Source of the DNA: Centropus unirufus
Taxonomy: Eukaryota > Chordata > Aves > Cuculiformes > Centropidae
Reading direction: 5' to 3'
Length of the DNA: 64,000 bases
NCBI GenBank assembly: GCA_013397695.1
Contig: VYZI01000134.1
Coordinates: forward strand, 281,442-345,441
Part shown: piece after piece, positions 38,401-50,515 of the stretch
How positions within the stretch are numbered: the first letter of the stretch is position 1
Layout: every line of letters begins with the position of its first letter
Notes under the pieces: generated by a model
Database searches by the model: none
Seen by the model: the letters and a program-made list of their open reading frames with translations, nothing else
Told to the model about the DNA's origin: nothing
Program-made: the position numbers and the translations under genes

Positions 38401-41400
38401 TAAATGGCATCTGTAATCTAAGTGAGGCAAGAGGATATTCAAAAGAAGAAGAGCCCTATTAAAAACCTCTATTTGTTTTGCAGGGAAATTTTATACCAAG
38501 AAACAAAGCTGTTTTCTTTTTGTGGTAAAAATATCCATGACAAAGTTTTTGGAGCTGGAAGTTGTGAAGAACAAGGAGACAGAGAGGAAACTAAACCTTG
38601 AAATACATTGCCTTCCTGCGCACTTTCTGCTGAACTGAATTTTAATTTTATGTAGAAAATACTTCCCTCATATCGATATTCTGTTTTATTCCCAGGCATT
38701 CTGTCAAAATGAAGACCAACAGCACAATGCAAATTTTTATGCACCTAAGTGATATGTGCTCAGAATAGTGATTGGCCCCCTGTGGTATCAGGAAAAAATG
38801 AAAATCTTTGCTAATTAGACACCTTTATAATAAGGAAATTTAATGGTTACTGTTAGGCAGTCAAGAATGAGAATTTCTTCCATTACAAAGAGCTATTCTT
38901 CACTGCTGTGCCAGAGCAACCACTAATTTTATTTTCAGATCAATAGTTTGTATGTTGAGTTAATAAACATGAAACGTTAATGCAGTATCAAACAGCAATT
39001 TAGGCCTCTGGGTCCTAGTAACATCCCTTGCAATCAGCATGCTCTGCAGTGATATATATAAGGCTATCTATAGGGACAGATGAATCATACAATACAGAGG
39101 GTTGCTGTTAGCTCTTGTAATGATTGCAAGATGGACAGGGTTATCCGAAGAGGAGCTGACCATATATGCTTTTTTTTAATCTTGTTTTTCTAATAAAAAA
39201 TGTATAATTGTGGAACTTGTTTTCTCAAGAGATATAATGCATATTTATTCTCTGTCTCAGGCCAGTTGAGCTAATAATGTTTGCAATCAATAGGAAAGAC
39301 TTTCATCAGTAAAGTTTTCTAATGGACACTTGAAGGGTCTCCAGTATTCAGATGAACCTACTTATATCTTGTGGATAATTTACCAGAGGCATCTTGTGAA
39401 AATTACTTTGAGGAGTTAACACTTATTTTCATCTGAGACTTGTGAAAACCCTGCAAGATCAAGGGAAAGAAAAAATATTTTATCTCTGAATTGGAATGGT
39501 AACTAGCAGGTTTGGTTTTCAAAGGCCCCTCTTCACAGCCTCTGAAATTACACAAGAAATGCCAGCATTCACATGCAACTCAACTGAAAAACATGAGTTT
39601 TACACAGGCCAAAAACTTTCCTATGAAAAACCAGGCATGCAGTGTTGCAGTAAAAGTTAAGAGAACACATTTGAAAATTTGCTCCTAATTGTCTGGTGTG
39701 CTGCACTTGCAAGTGGATTCACTGCCAAGGTATATTTATAGGACACATGAAAGTAATTGTTATTCTCTTTTTGTTCCTCTTGCCTGCTTTAGCCATTTGG
39801 GTTCTGTAACATTTTCCATATGCAAGTGATAGCAGCAGAAGGCCTCAGCCTTAGGCTGTGTGAGTGCCTGTAGGTCTTTTTGAGGGCTAAAGTTCCTTCT
39901 CCAGGCTCAGCAGTGTTCAGCAAACTCTTTGTCTGCATGAAGCCCATGCTAGCAAGTTGTATTTTAGATTAAATCAATTCAACTGTTTTGTGGTGCCCCA
40001 CAGCTGCCAGTTTTCCTGCCTATACTGTGATTTTATTTGAATCCCCAGGTCCTAGTACCAAGAGGATCCTGGCTTTTCTTCAAAGCAAATGAGTTTCCAG
40101 TCCTCCTCTTTGTGAAGGAAAGCTTGAAATTATAACTGAAATGCAAACGTGGAGTGTGGAGCTTAAGACTAGGACTTTTTATTTTTTAGCATCATGATTT
40201 CTAAACAAATCTCATTTTAACGGTCTGACTCCTGATTCTGGAGTTATATGCGCTAACGAAACTGCAAGTTCTACCAAGCACATCATTTCTGTTACCTTGC
40301 TGCTGTTATTTTTATTAATAATGATATTTCTATCTCAATTGTTATTTTAAAGTGATGTTTGAAGGCCAGCCAAACTGAAGTTTATTCACAGAAAATTTCA
40401 TTTAAATTGTTGTAAATAGTGATCTGTCTCAAATGTGTTACAAAGATACCACCTAGGATTTCTCACGTAAAAACCTATGTAATATTTTACTGATTAATTA
40501 AGTTAAAAATGTTGATAAACTGACCCAGTTTAGGGTGCAGACATTAAACTTTGACGTAATGCTGCTGAAAGTTTCCCCCATTACAATATGGAAAAAAAGG
40601 TAAAAACCATCTCACATCTTCATGCAGAGGACTTGTCTTTGCAGATCTAGAGTGAGTATAAAATCATTTGGCTTGCTTCCATTCAAATGATAAGCATGTG
40701 TTTGAGATTTAGTGGGACAGCACACACTACACTATGTACAGAATAGTATATGATAACTGAATTAATGTGGAAAGAAGTTAACATTAAAAAGTTTTATCAA
40801 TGTGGGACATTAGATTTTAAATATGAACAAGTAGGTACTATATTGTGATATAGACCGAGTTAGATGAAAACAGAATTGTTTTGAATATTTGCCATTTTTT
40901 TCCTAACCTGAATAGGAGGCAAAAAAACTACCAGAGAAACTTCTGTGTTAAATACAGCAAATACAAAGCACCCATGCCTCACATCAGCAAAGCTATATGC
41001 AGAGGTAGATATTTTCAGATACAGGAAAATATCTGTAAACATCAAGCACCATTACAAATTTAGTGTCAATTTCCTAAGTGAATATAATTCTCATAACAAA
41101 CATTGGTAAAAAAATGTTATGTTGTTTGCCTGTGGTTTATCTCTACAAAGGTTGTTAGGACCTCTCAACAGCCATACCAGAAGGTTCAGTCAATGGTGTA
41201 ACTTTCCTATCAGATTGACTCTATAAATAGTCATGCAGGGTTCAGAGGTCAAACTCAAGACTTTATAGCAAGTCTGAGAAAGATTACCTTTCATTTAAGA
41301 GACCAGGAGGAAACCAGCCATTGCAACAGTGATTTAGAATGTCAACAAAATATATATGCCAGGAGATATATTGTTATTATGCAAAAATATACAATAATGA

Positions 41401-42385
41401 CAAGTATTTTTTAAAAGGGAAAGAAACTGGTAATACAACTTCTGGTCAAAAAACAACTATTTAAAATTATCCATTGAGATCTGAGGCAAATATTGCCTCT
41501 GAGCAAGGCTGTCTGTGCAAGATGAGTCTTCACATAAATAAATGATTCTTGGTTATTTACCTACTTAAAAATAGCACTGATCTACAGCACAACTGTACAG
41601 GAAATGATCCTAACTTGGTGGCTAGAAGTACCTTAGACTACATTGATAGCCATTGTGTAGGTAATCCTTTTTCTTGCACCTTTTAGACTCATATTTTAAG
41701 GTCTTTCGCACACCTAACACCAAACAGTGAAATATGAGTCCTGTGTGAGACCTTGCTGCTTAGCTTAACTTTTTCCTCCAAGAGCCTTCAAACATACTTG
41801 CTTCACACTACTGATGTAGTGATGTAGACAACTTAGGCTCTCATTTTAGATTGTCTATATTTTATTCTGTATGAGAAAGATACTGGAATGCAAGTAAGGT
41901 GCTGGTTATGTGGACTCCAATCCCCAAAATATTTCCTGCTTTTAGATAAAAGGCCTAGGTACTGACAGAGCACGCCACTGCTAAATATTAATTAAGCACT
42001 AATGTATAATTAGACAGAAGAGTAATTGAAAGAATTTATTATTTATGAAAGGCAGCATTTAAATTATACCTAGACACCTAATAGTTCCTCTGAAAGCCTG
42101 TGCACTTCATAGGTGTGGAAATAGGCATTCAAAGATGACTTTCTATCACAGGGCCTTCTATGTAATCAATTTATATACTGGCACAGTTTTTCATGGCAGT
42201 AGTCTACATTAGATTTGGCAATGCCTGGCTTCAGTTGAGAACTTTCTAGACCCTGCTTGCATCCCCTATAAGAACAAGATGTTTGTAGCTTGAGGTTTAT
42301 AATACATAGCTGATGCTAGGTATGTATGCTGGATATATACAAGCTTGCTACCTAGAGAATACTCCTGCAGTATATCCTTGTGTAA
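35453..42385. other. Intergenic desert, no gene seen
   Basis: This is AT-rich. A short TG run lies at 36538-36554 (tgtgtatgtgtgtgtgt). The segments 36300-36530 and 40160-40640 are repeat-free, with homeodomain-like words (for example gatgatttatag near 36467 and actgattaattaag near 40488), and are possible conserved non-coding elements, unproven. ORFs are all below 100 codons. Confidence 0.4.
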
Positions 42386-42416
42386 AAAATATTCCTTATA
42401 TTATAAGGAATATTTT
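42386..42416. repeat. 31-bp near-perfect palindrome
   Basis: Left arm aaaatattccttata (42386-42400), a single central t (42401) and right arm tataaggaatatttt (42402-42416) are exact inverted complements. The arms are AT-rich and the flanks do not extend the match. Confidence 0.9.
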
Positions 42417-44367
42417 ATAAAAAAAGATCATTGACATGTCGCTGGACTTGCAGAACAAAGGTTACTTACATATAGAAACTGTTTCAGATTATGCAGAAGT
42501 AATACCAGTCTTACAGACCAATCCTCAGGAAATGTTAGCTAATTTTTGGGCTAGAAGGGATGTAAACTGAGAACCAGATGCTAGGTGGTTATAACTTGGG
42601 AAGGTATCCCCAGATCTACTCGATGCTTGGCTAAGGAAATAATGACTTCCTTGGGCAGGAGTGTGGCATGTCAGTTCCCCATATAGAGCTGTTAATTCTC
42701 TGAGTGACTTCTCAAGCTTCACTGGGCTATTTATGAAACCACTCAATTGCCTCTGCCTAAAAACATACAGCCAGAGAACAGGCAGGTTGGAATGTCTTAC
42801 CAGACAAGAGTCAGGATCAACTACAAAACATGGGATTTGGGGCTAAAGAAGGGTAAGCTAGCTCATATTCCTAAAGATGCAAGAAAGAACAGAAGAAAGG
42901 CTGGAAAATGGTACCATCCATAAAGGGAAGGAAAATTTTGCCTTGCTTACTTTGGTTCCAGGTTATGCCAAAAAAAAAAGATTCTGTGTTCCCCATGCAA
43001 ACGAGTCTTGAAAGATAAAACTACTATGTGAGAGCTGCCATTTTTCTTTTTACTTTTTTGATATCCACAGGTCTCTGGACAGTCTGTGTGAACAGATACT
43101 TTCCTCAAAAGTTTCAACAAAAATGGATCAATAGTGTTTGATCTAGATGGGGAGTGCCTCTTGTGATGGAAACCCTTTAAAATATGCTGAAAGTGAGAGC
43201 TGTGTAAAACAGTAGGGGTGACACTGCAGAGTAGATTCCCCGTGTGTCCCTTTTTTTTTCCAGAAGGGCAAGAATGAATAGTAGAGAGCAGATAAAAAGT
43301 GAACTGTTAAGTGGAATCTTTAGTGAGGAGAGCTCACTGAGTTGAGAAGATGTTAGGAGATATCCTCAGCTAAATCTGCTGTCATTATACTCCCTCTTTA
43401 ACCTGACTTTGAACGAAGGCAGAAAATAATGCAGCACTTTTATTACACATTACGAGGTTCCTCCCCTTTCTTGGCATATTTTATTCTGTGTTTTGTTAAG
43501 GGTAGACGTTCCCTGTTTAGAAAAAAGTGTCATTCAAAAACCTGCCTGCCTGGTGCAGTCACATCCATCTACTTTCACCCCCCTTATAAAGAGAGCGTTG
43601 AGCTTAGATTTCTAAAAGTAACGTTTGAGCAACATAGGAAAAAGAAAACGTGTATTTTTAATCTGTACCAGCTGAAAGGAAAACTTGACCAACCATTATC
43701 ATTAGTTTATCATAAAATGTGAAGCTTCTTGCTGAGATACACATGTTGGCACAAATTTCTTCTGCCCTCTCTCCTTTGATACGTTTGTAGGAAAATATTT
43801 ACAATGAAAATACTGCCTATTCAGTAAGGTATAATTTCACAACAAGAACAAAGCTGCAGTAATTACTTTCCTATCAAGTGATTCTGCAGATTTATACTAT
43901 CATTTAGCAGGTGGCCTGTTAACCTTCAGCAATCGGGTAGTTCTATGTATTGTAAAGTGGCTGTCCTTAAAAATATAACATTTACCTGCTGAGAACAACA
44001 TTATACTATTTATGAAACCATATAATTTCAATAGCCAAACTCAGCAAGATTTTATTGCTCTCTCTACCTGTAATTGTGGAACAGCTGACTCATCAGTCCA
44101 TAATCATCCCTTCCCAATGAACAGCTTCACTAAAACTCTCAAAGTGACTTGTTTTCTCATCATTGCTGCAAGCACTGCCTCTCTGCCACAACCTCCTCAC
44201 TTTTTTTGACAGTAAAAGAGTAATCTCAAATATTTATAATTAATTAAATCTAGATTAATACCAGGGAAACATTCATGCAATAAACTCTTCACTGCTTTGC
44301 TGAAAGATGTATACTTCTAATAGCATGAAGATCAAATAAAATTCATTGCTATCTTAATATTTAAACA
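42417..44367. other. Intergenic, nothing recognised
   Basis: No gene or repeat family was identified. Short ORFs only (97 codons at most, 43429-43722) with no recognised motif. Confidence 0.5.
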
Positions 44368-44410
44368 GTATTTTAGCTGTATTTAAGCTGTATTTAGCTG
44401 TATTTTAGCA
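44368..44410. repeat. Short tandem array of about 11 bp, four units
   Basis: Four consecutive imperfect units gtattttagct / gtatttaagct / gtatttagct / gtattttagca occupy 44368-44410. The units differ by single-base changes or a one-base deletion. Confidence 0.85.
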
Positions 44411-44882
44411 GTCAGTTTACCTTTTGTCTAAGATGTATTAAAGTAAATATTCCTTCAAGGATGGAGACAGTTTCCTCTGTGTTTCCTCCTTTACTACCAT
44501 GGAATACTTCCTAACAAGCTTGCTTCTACCTGGCAACATTTCCCATTTAAATCTTTTGACAAAAGACATAGTTCACTATAAAGTACAGTACTTGTTAAGG
44601 AACCAGACATCTGTGAGGTCAAAATTCTTCCTATTTATTCCTCTCCATTTTTAGGCCAGAGACAGGGGAGAAATACTTGCTTTCATAATAGCTGAGGCGC
44701 TATATAAATACATGGCTGTAGTCAAGTCATATTTCAGGGTTTTGTGTATTAGTTGCAAGGATCAGGGAGGAATACCTGGCACTTGATATGCAACTGGAAT
44801 TTGGATTTGTTTTTTTTATTCTCCTGTTTAGGCAATTGCTCTGGCAACAGCTAGGGTTGAACCTTCTTTCTCTAGTGTTTCC

Positions 44883-44946
44883 TGGTACATGGTGTTATGA
44901 CTTACTCAGAGTCATGGTACATGGTGTTATGACTTACTCAGAGTCA
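44883..44946. repeat. Perfect 2 x 32-bp tandem duplication
   Basis: The unit starting tggtacatggtgttatgact at 44883-44914 is repeated without change at 44915-44946. Perfect identity points to a recent event, or to an assembly error. Confidence 0.9.
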
Positions 44947-45071
44947 AATCATTGACCAGAGTTAGAGTGAGGGAAGGTCTGGAAGGAACCCCATTTTTTG
45001 CAACGTGTAATATAGGTCACCTGTCAGAATAATCTGAATGTAACAAATTCCCTGCCCTGCAGCAAGACAAA

Positions 45072-45159
45072 CTGTTAAACTAAAGAGCATGGTCACATCT
45101 GCAGAGCTGTAAATTAATGCTCTTCAGTGAATAGATGATTAGAGATTTCACCATAAATA
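45072..45159. repeat. Copy A of an 88-bp dispersed direct repeat
   Basis: This copy begins ctgttaaactaaagagcatg and matches 47121-47208 in the same orientation at 76 of 88 aligned bases with no gaps (first 22 bases identical). It was counted by eye. The family is not recognised, and the flanks lose similarity on both sides. Confidence 0.85.
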
Positions 45160-45274
45160 CCTCAGCCTACCCGTTTTCAACTAATGGCATGCAATCAGTG
45201 TATGACTGACATACTGAAATACTTCAGATTCACCTAAGTCATTGGACTCAATCTGTCAGCAACTGTACTGAACT

Positions 45275-45358
45275 GCCTGGCCTGAGATCTGCAAAAGGTC
45301 AGGCTGAACAATGCAAAAGATCCCCTTGGCAGGAGGCTCTGTGAGTCTGGGGGATTTG
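45275..45358 (+). mobile_element. Probable old CR1 3' end
   Basis: The order ctggcctgagatctgcaaaa, ggtcaggctgaacaatgc, ccccttggcaggaggctctg and tgagtctgg follows the 3' end of diverged CR1s (ctggcctgt.atgcaggaggtcagactagatgatc, then a gtcccttctggcctt-like block and a tctatgagtct-like tail). The match is partial and comes from pattern memory only. Confidence 0.5.
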
Positions 45359-47120
45359 TGAAGTAGAATATTAATCTCTTGCTTATGCTTGCAAAGGAAG
45401 AAAAATATCATCATGGGGACCAAATAAATGCTGCAGTAGAACTTGGCATAGATGACTTAGTAAATCCAGGATCCAGGCTTCAGGAAGGACTCCTGACATC
45501 AGAGCAGGTGGTCCTCTTAATCTCTCCGTAAGGCATGGAGCTGTTGTGCATAACCAGGTGATTTTGATAAGTATTTGTCACTACACTCAAAGTAAGGGTC
45601 GGTTATGTGTCTGAAGAGAGGGACTTAACCTTTTTACATGGCTTTCCAAACTCCTACTACAACAACGATTACAAAGAAATCTTTCTGTTCTTCAGTCAAT
45701 AGCACTACTGGGGAGGTTGGGCTTTTCAGATAAAGCAGCATCCTGCACTGGAAGAGCATGTGAAAGGGCAGGGCTGACAAGAGCAAGTTCCTTTCTGTGA
45801 ATACCTCATTCCTCAGCACGCCCTTGACTCTGAATTCCATGCCTCTGCCAGAACAGTTTCTCAACAGCTCCATTCCATGTCAGAGTGACATCCACAGTGA
45901 TTATTGTACTTCCCATGCTCCTGCATCCTCCATCCCCTACTTTCTGGTGGTGGTGATATTTGACTTTTTTAATTTTCTGGGCAATATTATTTTGAAAAGC
46001 TAGTATTCTTTGTTTTATCCCCCCTTCAAAGTGTCACATTTCTGTGATACTGCCTCATGGCACACTGTTCAGATAAATCAAGACAAATTTTATTTGATTC
46101 ATGATCATATTTGAAGTGTTGAGAGCTGCCTAAAGGAAAAAGAAAGATGGAAAATATAGACGGAGTCAGATTCTTGGCACGTAAAAATTGTCACATCCTT
46201 ACTCCTTTTGAGTAACTTTGCATCAGCTGAAGTTTTGACCCATCATTAAAAAATGTTGGTAAAGACAGTTTATTAGTAATCTCAGGTAAATGGAAAGAAT
46301 GCTCAGAAATGAAAGATTACACTCTATTTGACTTCTTCAAAACATTTTTAGGCTTTACTGTTAATAAGATTAAAAAGAAGATGAGCAATAAAGATACTGG
46401 AGCCAAGTTTATTATGAGAAAAAGTACACTTTAGGAAGAGCGCTCTCCCACCACTTAGACCAAAAGTCTGTGTACACATCCTTCCATTCACATTTTTTTA
46501 TTGCTGTTTGCCTAGGAGAAGAAAAAAAAGTCCCTGATAAAAGAATGTGAGTGGGAGTGCATTGCCTTCCCTCTCCAGGTTATTCTGATGTACTGATCCA
46601 CTCATTTCCCAAAACTATGTAATTTTCTGCCAGTCATATAGACCCTTCAGTGGGTGAAACATAATACTTCCCTTGAAAATAAAGCAAGTCATCTGACAAA
46701 CTGTGTTCCTCCTACCTTTTGTGGGCCATTCACTAACTTTATTTTACTGAGGGAACAAGGGGAAGTTTATAATAGGATCAGTTTTGTTTGCAATTTGTTT
46801 CTAATAGATGCCAATAAGCCGGTTAACTAGGCTCTAGTTAATGGAAATTTTATTGTTTTTCCCCCTGCAGTGCACATGACCTTTTCTTACAAGAGTTTGT
46901 GATTCTTGAAAACATGTATCTGCTGCCTTGCCTCAGGGTCTGCTTCCAACGGCAGGGATATGACCATAGGCTCTTCTGAACTTGTTCACCAGCCCTCTGC
47001 TTTGAGCAGACCAAAATACTTTGATCATCCTGTCAGAGGCAAATTTACAGCAACATACTGGCTTTTGTTCCATGTGTATTTCTCCAAATATAATATCTCC
47101 CTCAAGAAATCAATGATAAG
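45359..47120. other. Intergenic, nothing recognised
   Basis: AT-rich sequence between the two copies of the 88-bp repeat. No ORF above 80 codons has recognisable content and no CR1 tail was seen. Confidence 0.45.
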
Positions 47121-47208
47121 CTGTTAAACTAAAGAGCATGGTAACATCCACAGAGCAGTAAATTAATGGTCTTTTGTGGATAGATGGTTACAGATTTCAT
47201 CATAAAAA
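47121..47208. repeat. Copy B of an 88-bp dispersed direct repeat
   Basis: This is the same-orientation partner of 45072-45159, lying 2049 bases downstream, with 12 substitutions and no indels. It starts within the last codons of a short chance ORF, which has no bearing on function. Confidence 0.85.
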
Positions 47209-50019
47209 ATGGATAAAAGATTACATATCACACAGAGCGAAACTTTTAATAACTCAACATGACTTTTCTTAATGGGTTTTATTCATTTTAATCATTATAG
47301 TGTCAATGATGATTATAGCCTTATTAGATTCTGGTGATTGAGGAGCCTGTTTATGAGATATTGAAAATCTTAGTCTGTTAGGAAGTGTAGTTGCAGTGTG
47401 TATAGGTTTGATGTGTAACTTCATCTGCAGAAGCAGGGCTTGCCAGAAGAGTTTTAATTAATACTTTTACTAAATTGCTCCTGTCTGTAGTGACCTAGGT
47501 CACAGATGACTTAAGGATTCCACAACATGGGCTTCTCAAAACAGTAGACAAGCAAGACTGTAAATCAAAGATAGCCAAGAAACTAAAAAAAGGGGGGGAA
47601 AGGGAGGAGGGAATCACATTGCAAAAGAAGCCAATCTGTTTTCCTCTCCAGCAGCCACATAAGAATCTAACCTTACGTTATCACTCCAGGTTAGATCTGC
47701 TTTCCTAATAATGGAGTTTTTCATGTAGACTTAAGCATATATGGGCAATCAAAATTAGAATGGCTCTTTAGCTGGAACATGAACAAAACAAACAAAGATG
47801 GTGCAACAATATTGTGTAATTATCTTTGCATTCTGAGGGAGAACTATTGTATCACTATCTAAGAACTGTTTTTAAAAATTTGTATCTATGGCAATTCCTT
47901 TAATGTAGACAAGAATACACCAGACCACCATTCTGATGTTTTTTTGGCACTTGTTAAAAGAACCCTTTTCCATGAGAGACCACAGATACAATCTATGCGC
48001 TACAAAATGAGAATTATTCCATACTTTGTTTATAATTAAAATTGAATCTTTTTAGTAATCACATGTAGTGTTCTGTCGGGAGGGCCAACTTCCCCTTACA
48101 AATCAATGATACTATGAACTATAAAAGATTTAGATCAGAACAACATAAATCTATCTAAATCATCCTGAATTAATTTATCTTCTGGATCCTGAAAGTCTGA
48201 GGAGTGCTTCAAACCCGTCTTAACTTATGTCTTTATTCTACCTAGTGGCCTTATCTCTCACCATCAGGCAAGCAGGGCTCAGGCTAGCTAGATACCTGCA
48301 GGTGCTAGCAGGATGCTTGTCCCAGGTACTTCTGCCTGCTTTCAAGTACTACAGGAGCTGGGACTTCCTCCTGTGCTAGAGGAATTGACAGGACATCTTC
48401 AGAGCTGCCCATGTCCTTTCTCCTTCCACCTGCTTCACCAGGTAAATTTCATGTGTAGCAACAGCCAAGTCTATAGCACCTTCATCTCCTTGTCTGGCAA
48501 AGGCTTCTGAGCAGTGTCATGTCTCTATCAGAACTTAGAGAAAATTCAGCGTAATCCCTGGAATCCTTTATCCCGAATAAGGATGTCAGGATTCCTCTTG
48601 CTTAGGGTTCAATTAGACCTTGCAGTGCCACTAGGTATATTCTTCTTTGTTTCTTTTCAGCTCTAAAGCAATGTCAACAGTTTTCAAATATGTAAAGGGC
48701 AGTTCAGACAGAAAAAAGTAAACTTTTCTGTGTTCACTGGGGCTAAAACAGTGAAAGTTTGGTTTACATTGCAGCAAAGGAGGTTAAGACAAGTCATGAA
48801 GAAAAGCACTATTAGGTGGCTAACACTATAGTCAGGAATTGCTGCTGGTGATGTAAGAAAGTTATGGACACACAATCTCTGGAGGGTTTTTAAACCGTCA
48901 GTAGAAGAACCAGACAAATTGAAGAGTCCCTTTAAGCACAGTTTTGAATGATTTCTAAGATTCTTCTCCCTATTCACAAGTTGGCACTAGGCTTTACTTT
49001 TTTATGTTCTGGGTAGTCAAAGAGGTTCTTACTTGCTTAAATTTACTCCAGACTTGAGTTCTTCAGTGTGAGTGTTTCAGGTACTGCATTATCTCTCCTA
49101 TCTGTTCGAATTGCACCAATCATCATGAACTGCCTATGAATATTTACTTTCTTAAATCACTGTATTTGTTACTGAATAACCATGCTTTAAAAAAAAGATT
49201 ACAATAAAAATCTCATCGTTATTACAGTGCCAAAAATGGATGCCAGAGCTAACATGAAAAAAAAAAATCTGGCAAAAATCCTTTTACTCAGTCAACATGA
49301 AGTTATAGTTCCATACAATTTCCATGTGGATCTGTTTGCTATTCTTGATTCACTCTTTTGTTATTCCATTTTCATTGCACACAAAAGGCTCCAACTGCAG
49401 ACCAAGACAATGAGTGAATGAGCATTTGATATGTTCTTACAGATTTATCTTGCAGATTATAAAATACACACTGAAAACCCACTGATTCTCATGTTCTTTT
49501 TCAGCATGCCAGGTGCCATGTATTGCTTCAGATGGTCAAGAAAGTGTAATTTGTATTTTGCTACATTAGACCACACACATGTATAGGATGTAAGGAAACA
49601 TGCAGAACGACCATTTCTACAGCTAGTTCACTTGGCTCCTCATTTCTTTGCTAAGCCTATTGCAAAGGAAACAAATGCCTCAAAGAAGGGGGATAAAGGA
49701 CAAAACATGTTTGTTTTATAAATGTCTGTGATTTTTTTAATTAATGTGCCAATCAGTGAGCTGTAGGGCAGACACAGTAGCTGGGACAAGCCAAATAAAG
49801 CCCACATGCTCCTGTTTCAGTCACCTTCCTTTCCTCAGGGCAGGCTTATTAACTCAGAAGTGGTTTAAAGTAGTGTTACACACTTATAAGCAGAAGTCTT
49901 TCTATCTCTGAGCTGATGAAAAGCTGGGAATCACCACTCCCCCCACAACATCTCTATCTGAACCACCTCACGAGCTTCTCTGCTAACCAAGTGTAGAAGC
50001 AGCAAATACAGCCTACAGT
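47209..50019. other. Intergenic desert, no gene seen
   Basis: AT-rich. A 12-bp palindrome TGACCTAGGTCA, two everted nuclear-receptor half-sites with no spacer, lies at 47491-47502. A short G-rich patch is near 47590-47610. No coding region was recognised. Confidence 0.45.
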
Positions 50020-50515
50020 TTGCCATGTCTCCTGTGCCCTCCAAAAAGGGGGCAAACGGATTTTGAGCCTTGAAGGTGTCTCACAGCTCTGTCTTGATCC
50101 ATTTGGCTCTGCCTTCGTGCTCATCAGAGTGTGAGCTACTCCAAAAACCCAGCCAAAGGGCTGCTCTCAGCTGCACTGCCCCAGGAGCCAGGGAAGGATG
50201 CTCTCGCCTGTGGTTCTCCCATTAATCTGAGAGCAAAGCAGACTGCTTCTGGCCCAGATCACCGGTAAATTACTTCCCGCTGCGTGGTGGGATGGGGGAG
50301 TGGAAGGCTGGGGCTCTGTGGGCTCCTTGGCAGCCTGCTCTGCCCGTCAGGCACAGTCAGGGGATGCACGTGGGCCACCCAGGGAGACTGATTTCCTTAT
50401 TCCCTGGCGTGGGTGCATGGGGCAAACTTGCCCTGTAATAGCAGGAATGCTCAGCAAATATATCAAAAGCACCAAGGCAGAAACGTGCAAACCAGTCTTT
50501 GCTCCTTAGGGGAAA
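50020..50515. other. Local GC-rich patch inside the AT-rich desert
   Basis: GC content rises visibly over about 50020-50515 with scattered CpGs (for example near 50276-50285 and 50361-50371), then drops again. The 69-codon frame at 50300-50509 has no recognisable domain. It could be a small regulatory element or old insertion. No repeat family was recognised. Confidence 0.4.

Noticed and set aside
37111..47955. Shared phrase accaccattctga...tttttt near 37111 and 47925
   Set aside because: Similarity covers under 20 bases plus a T run, which is compatible with chance.
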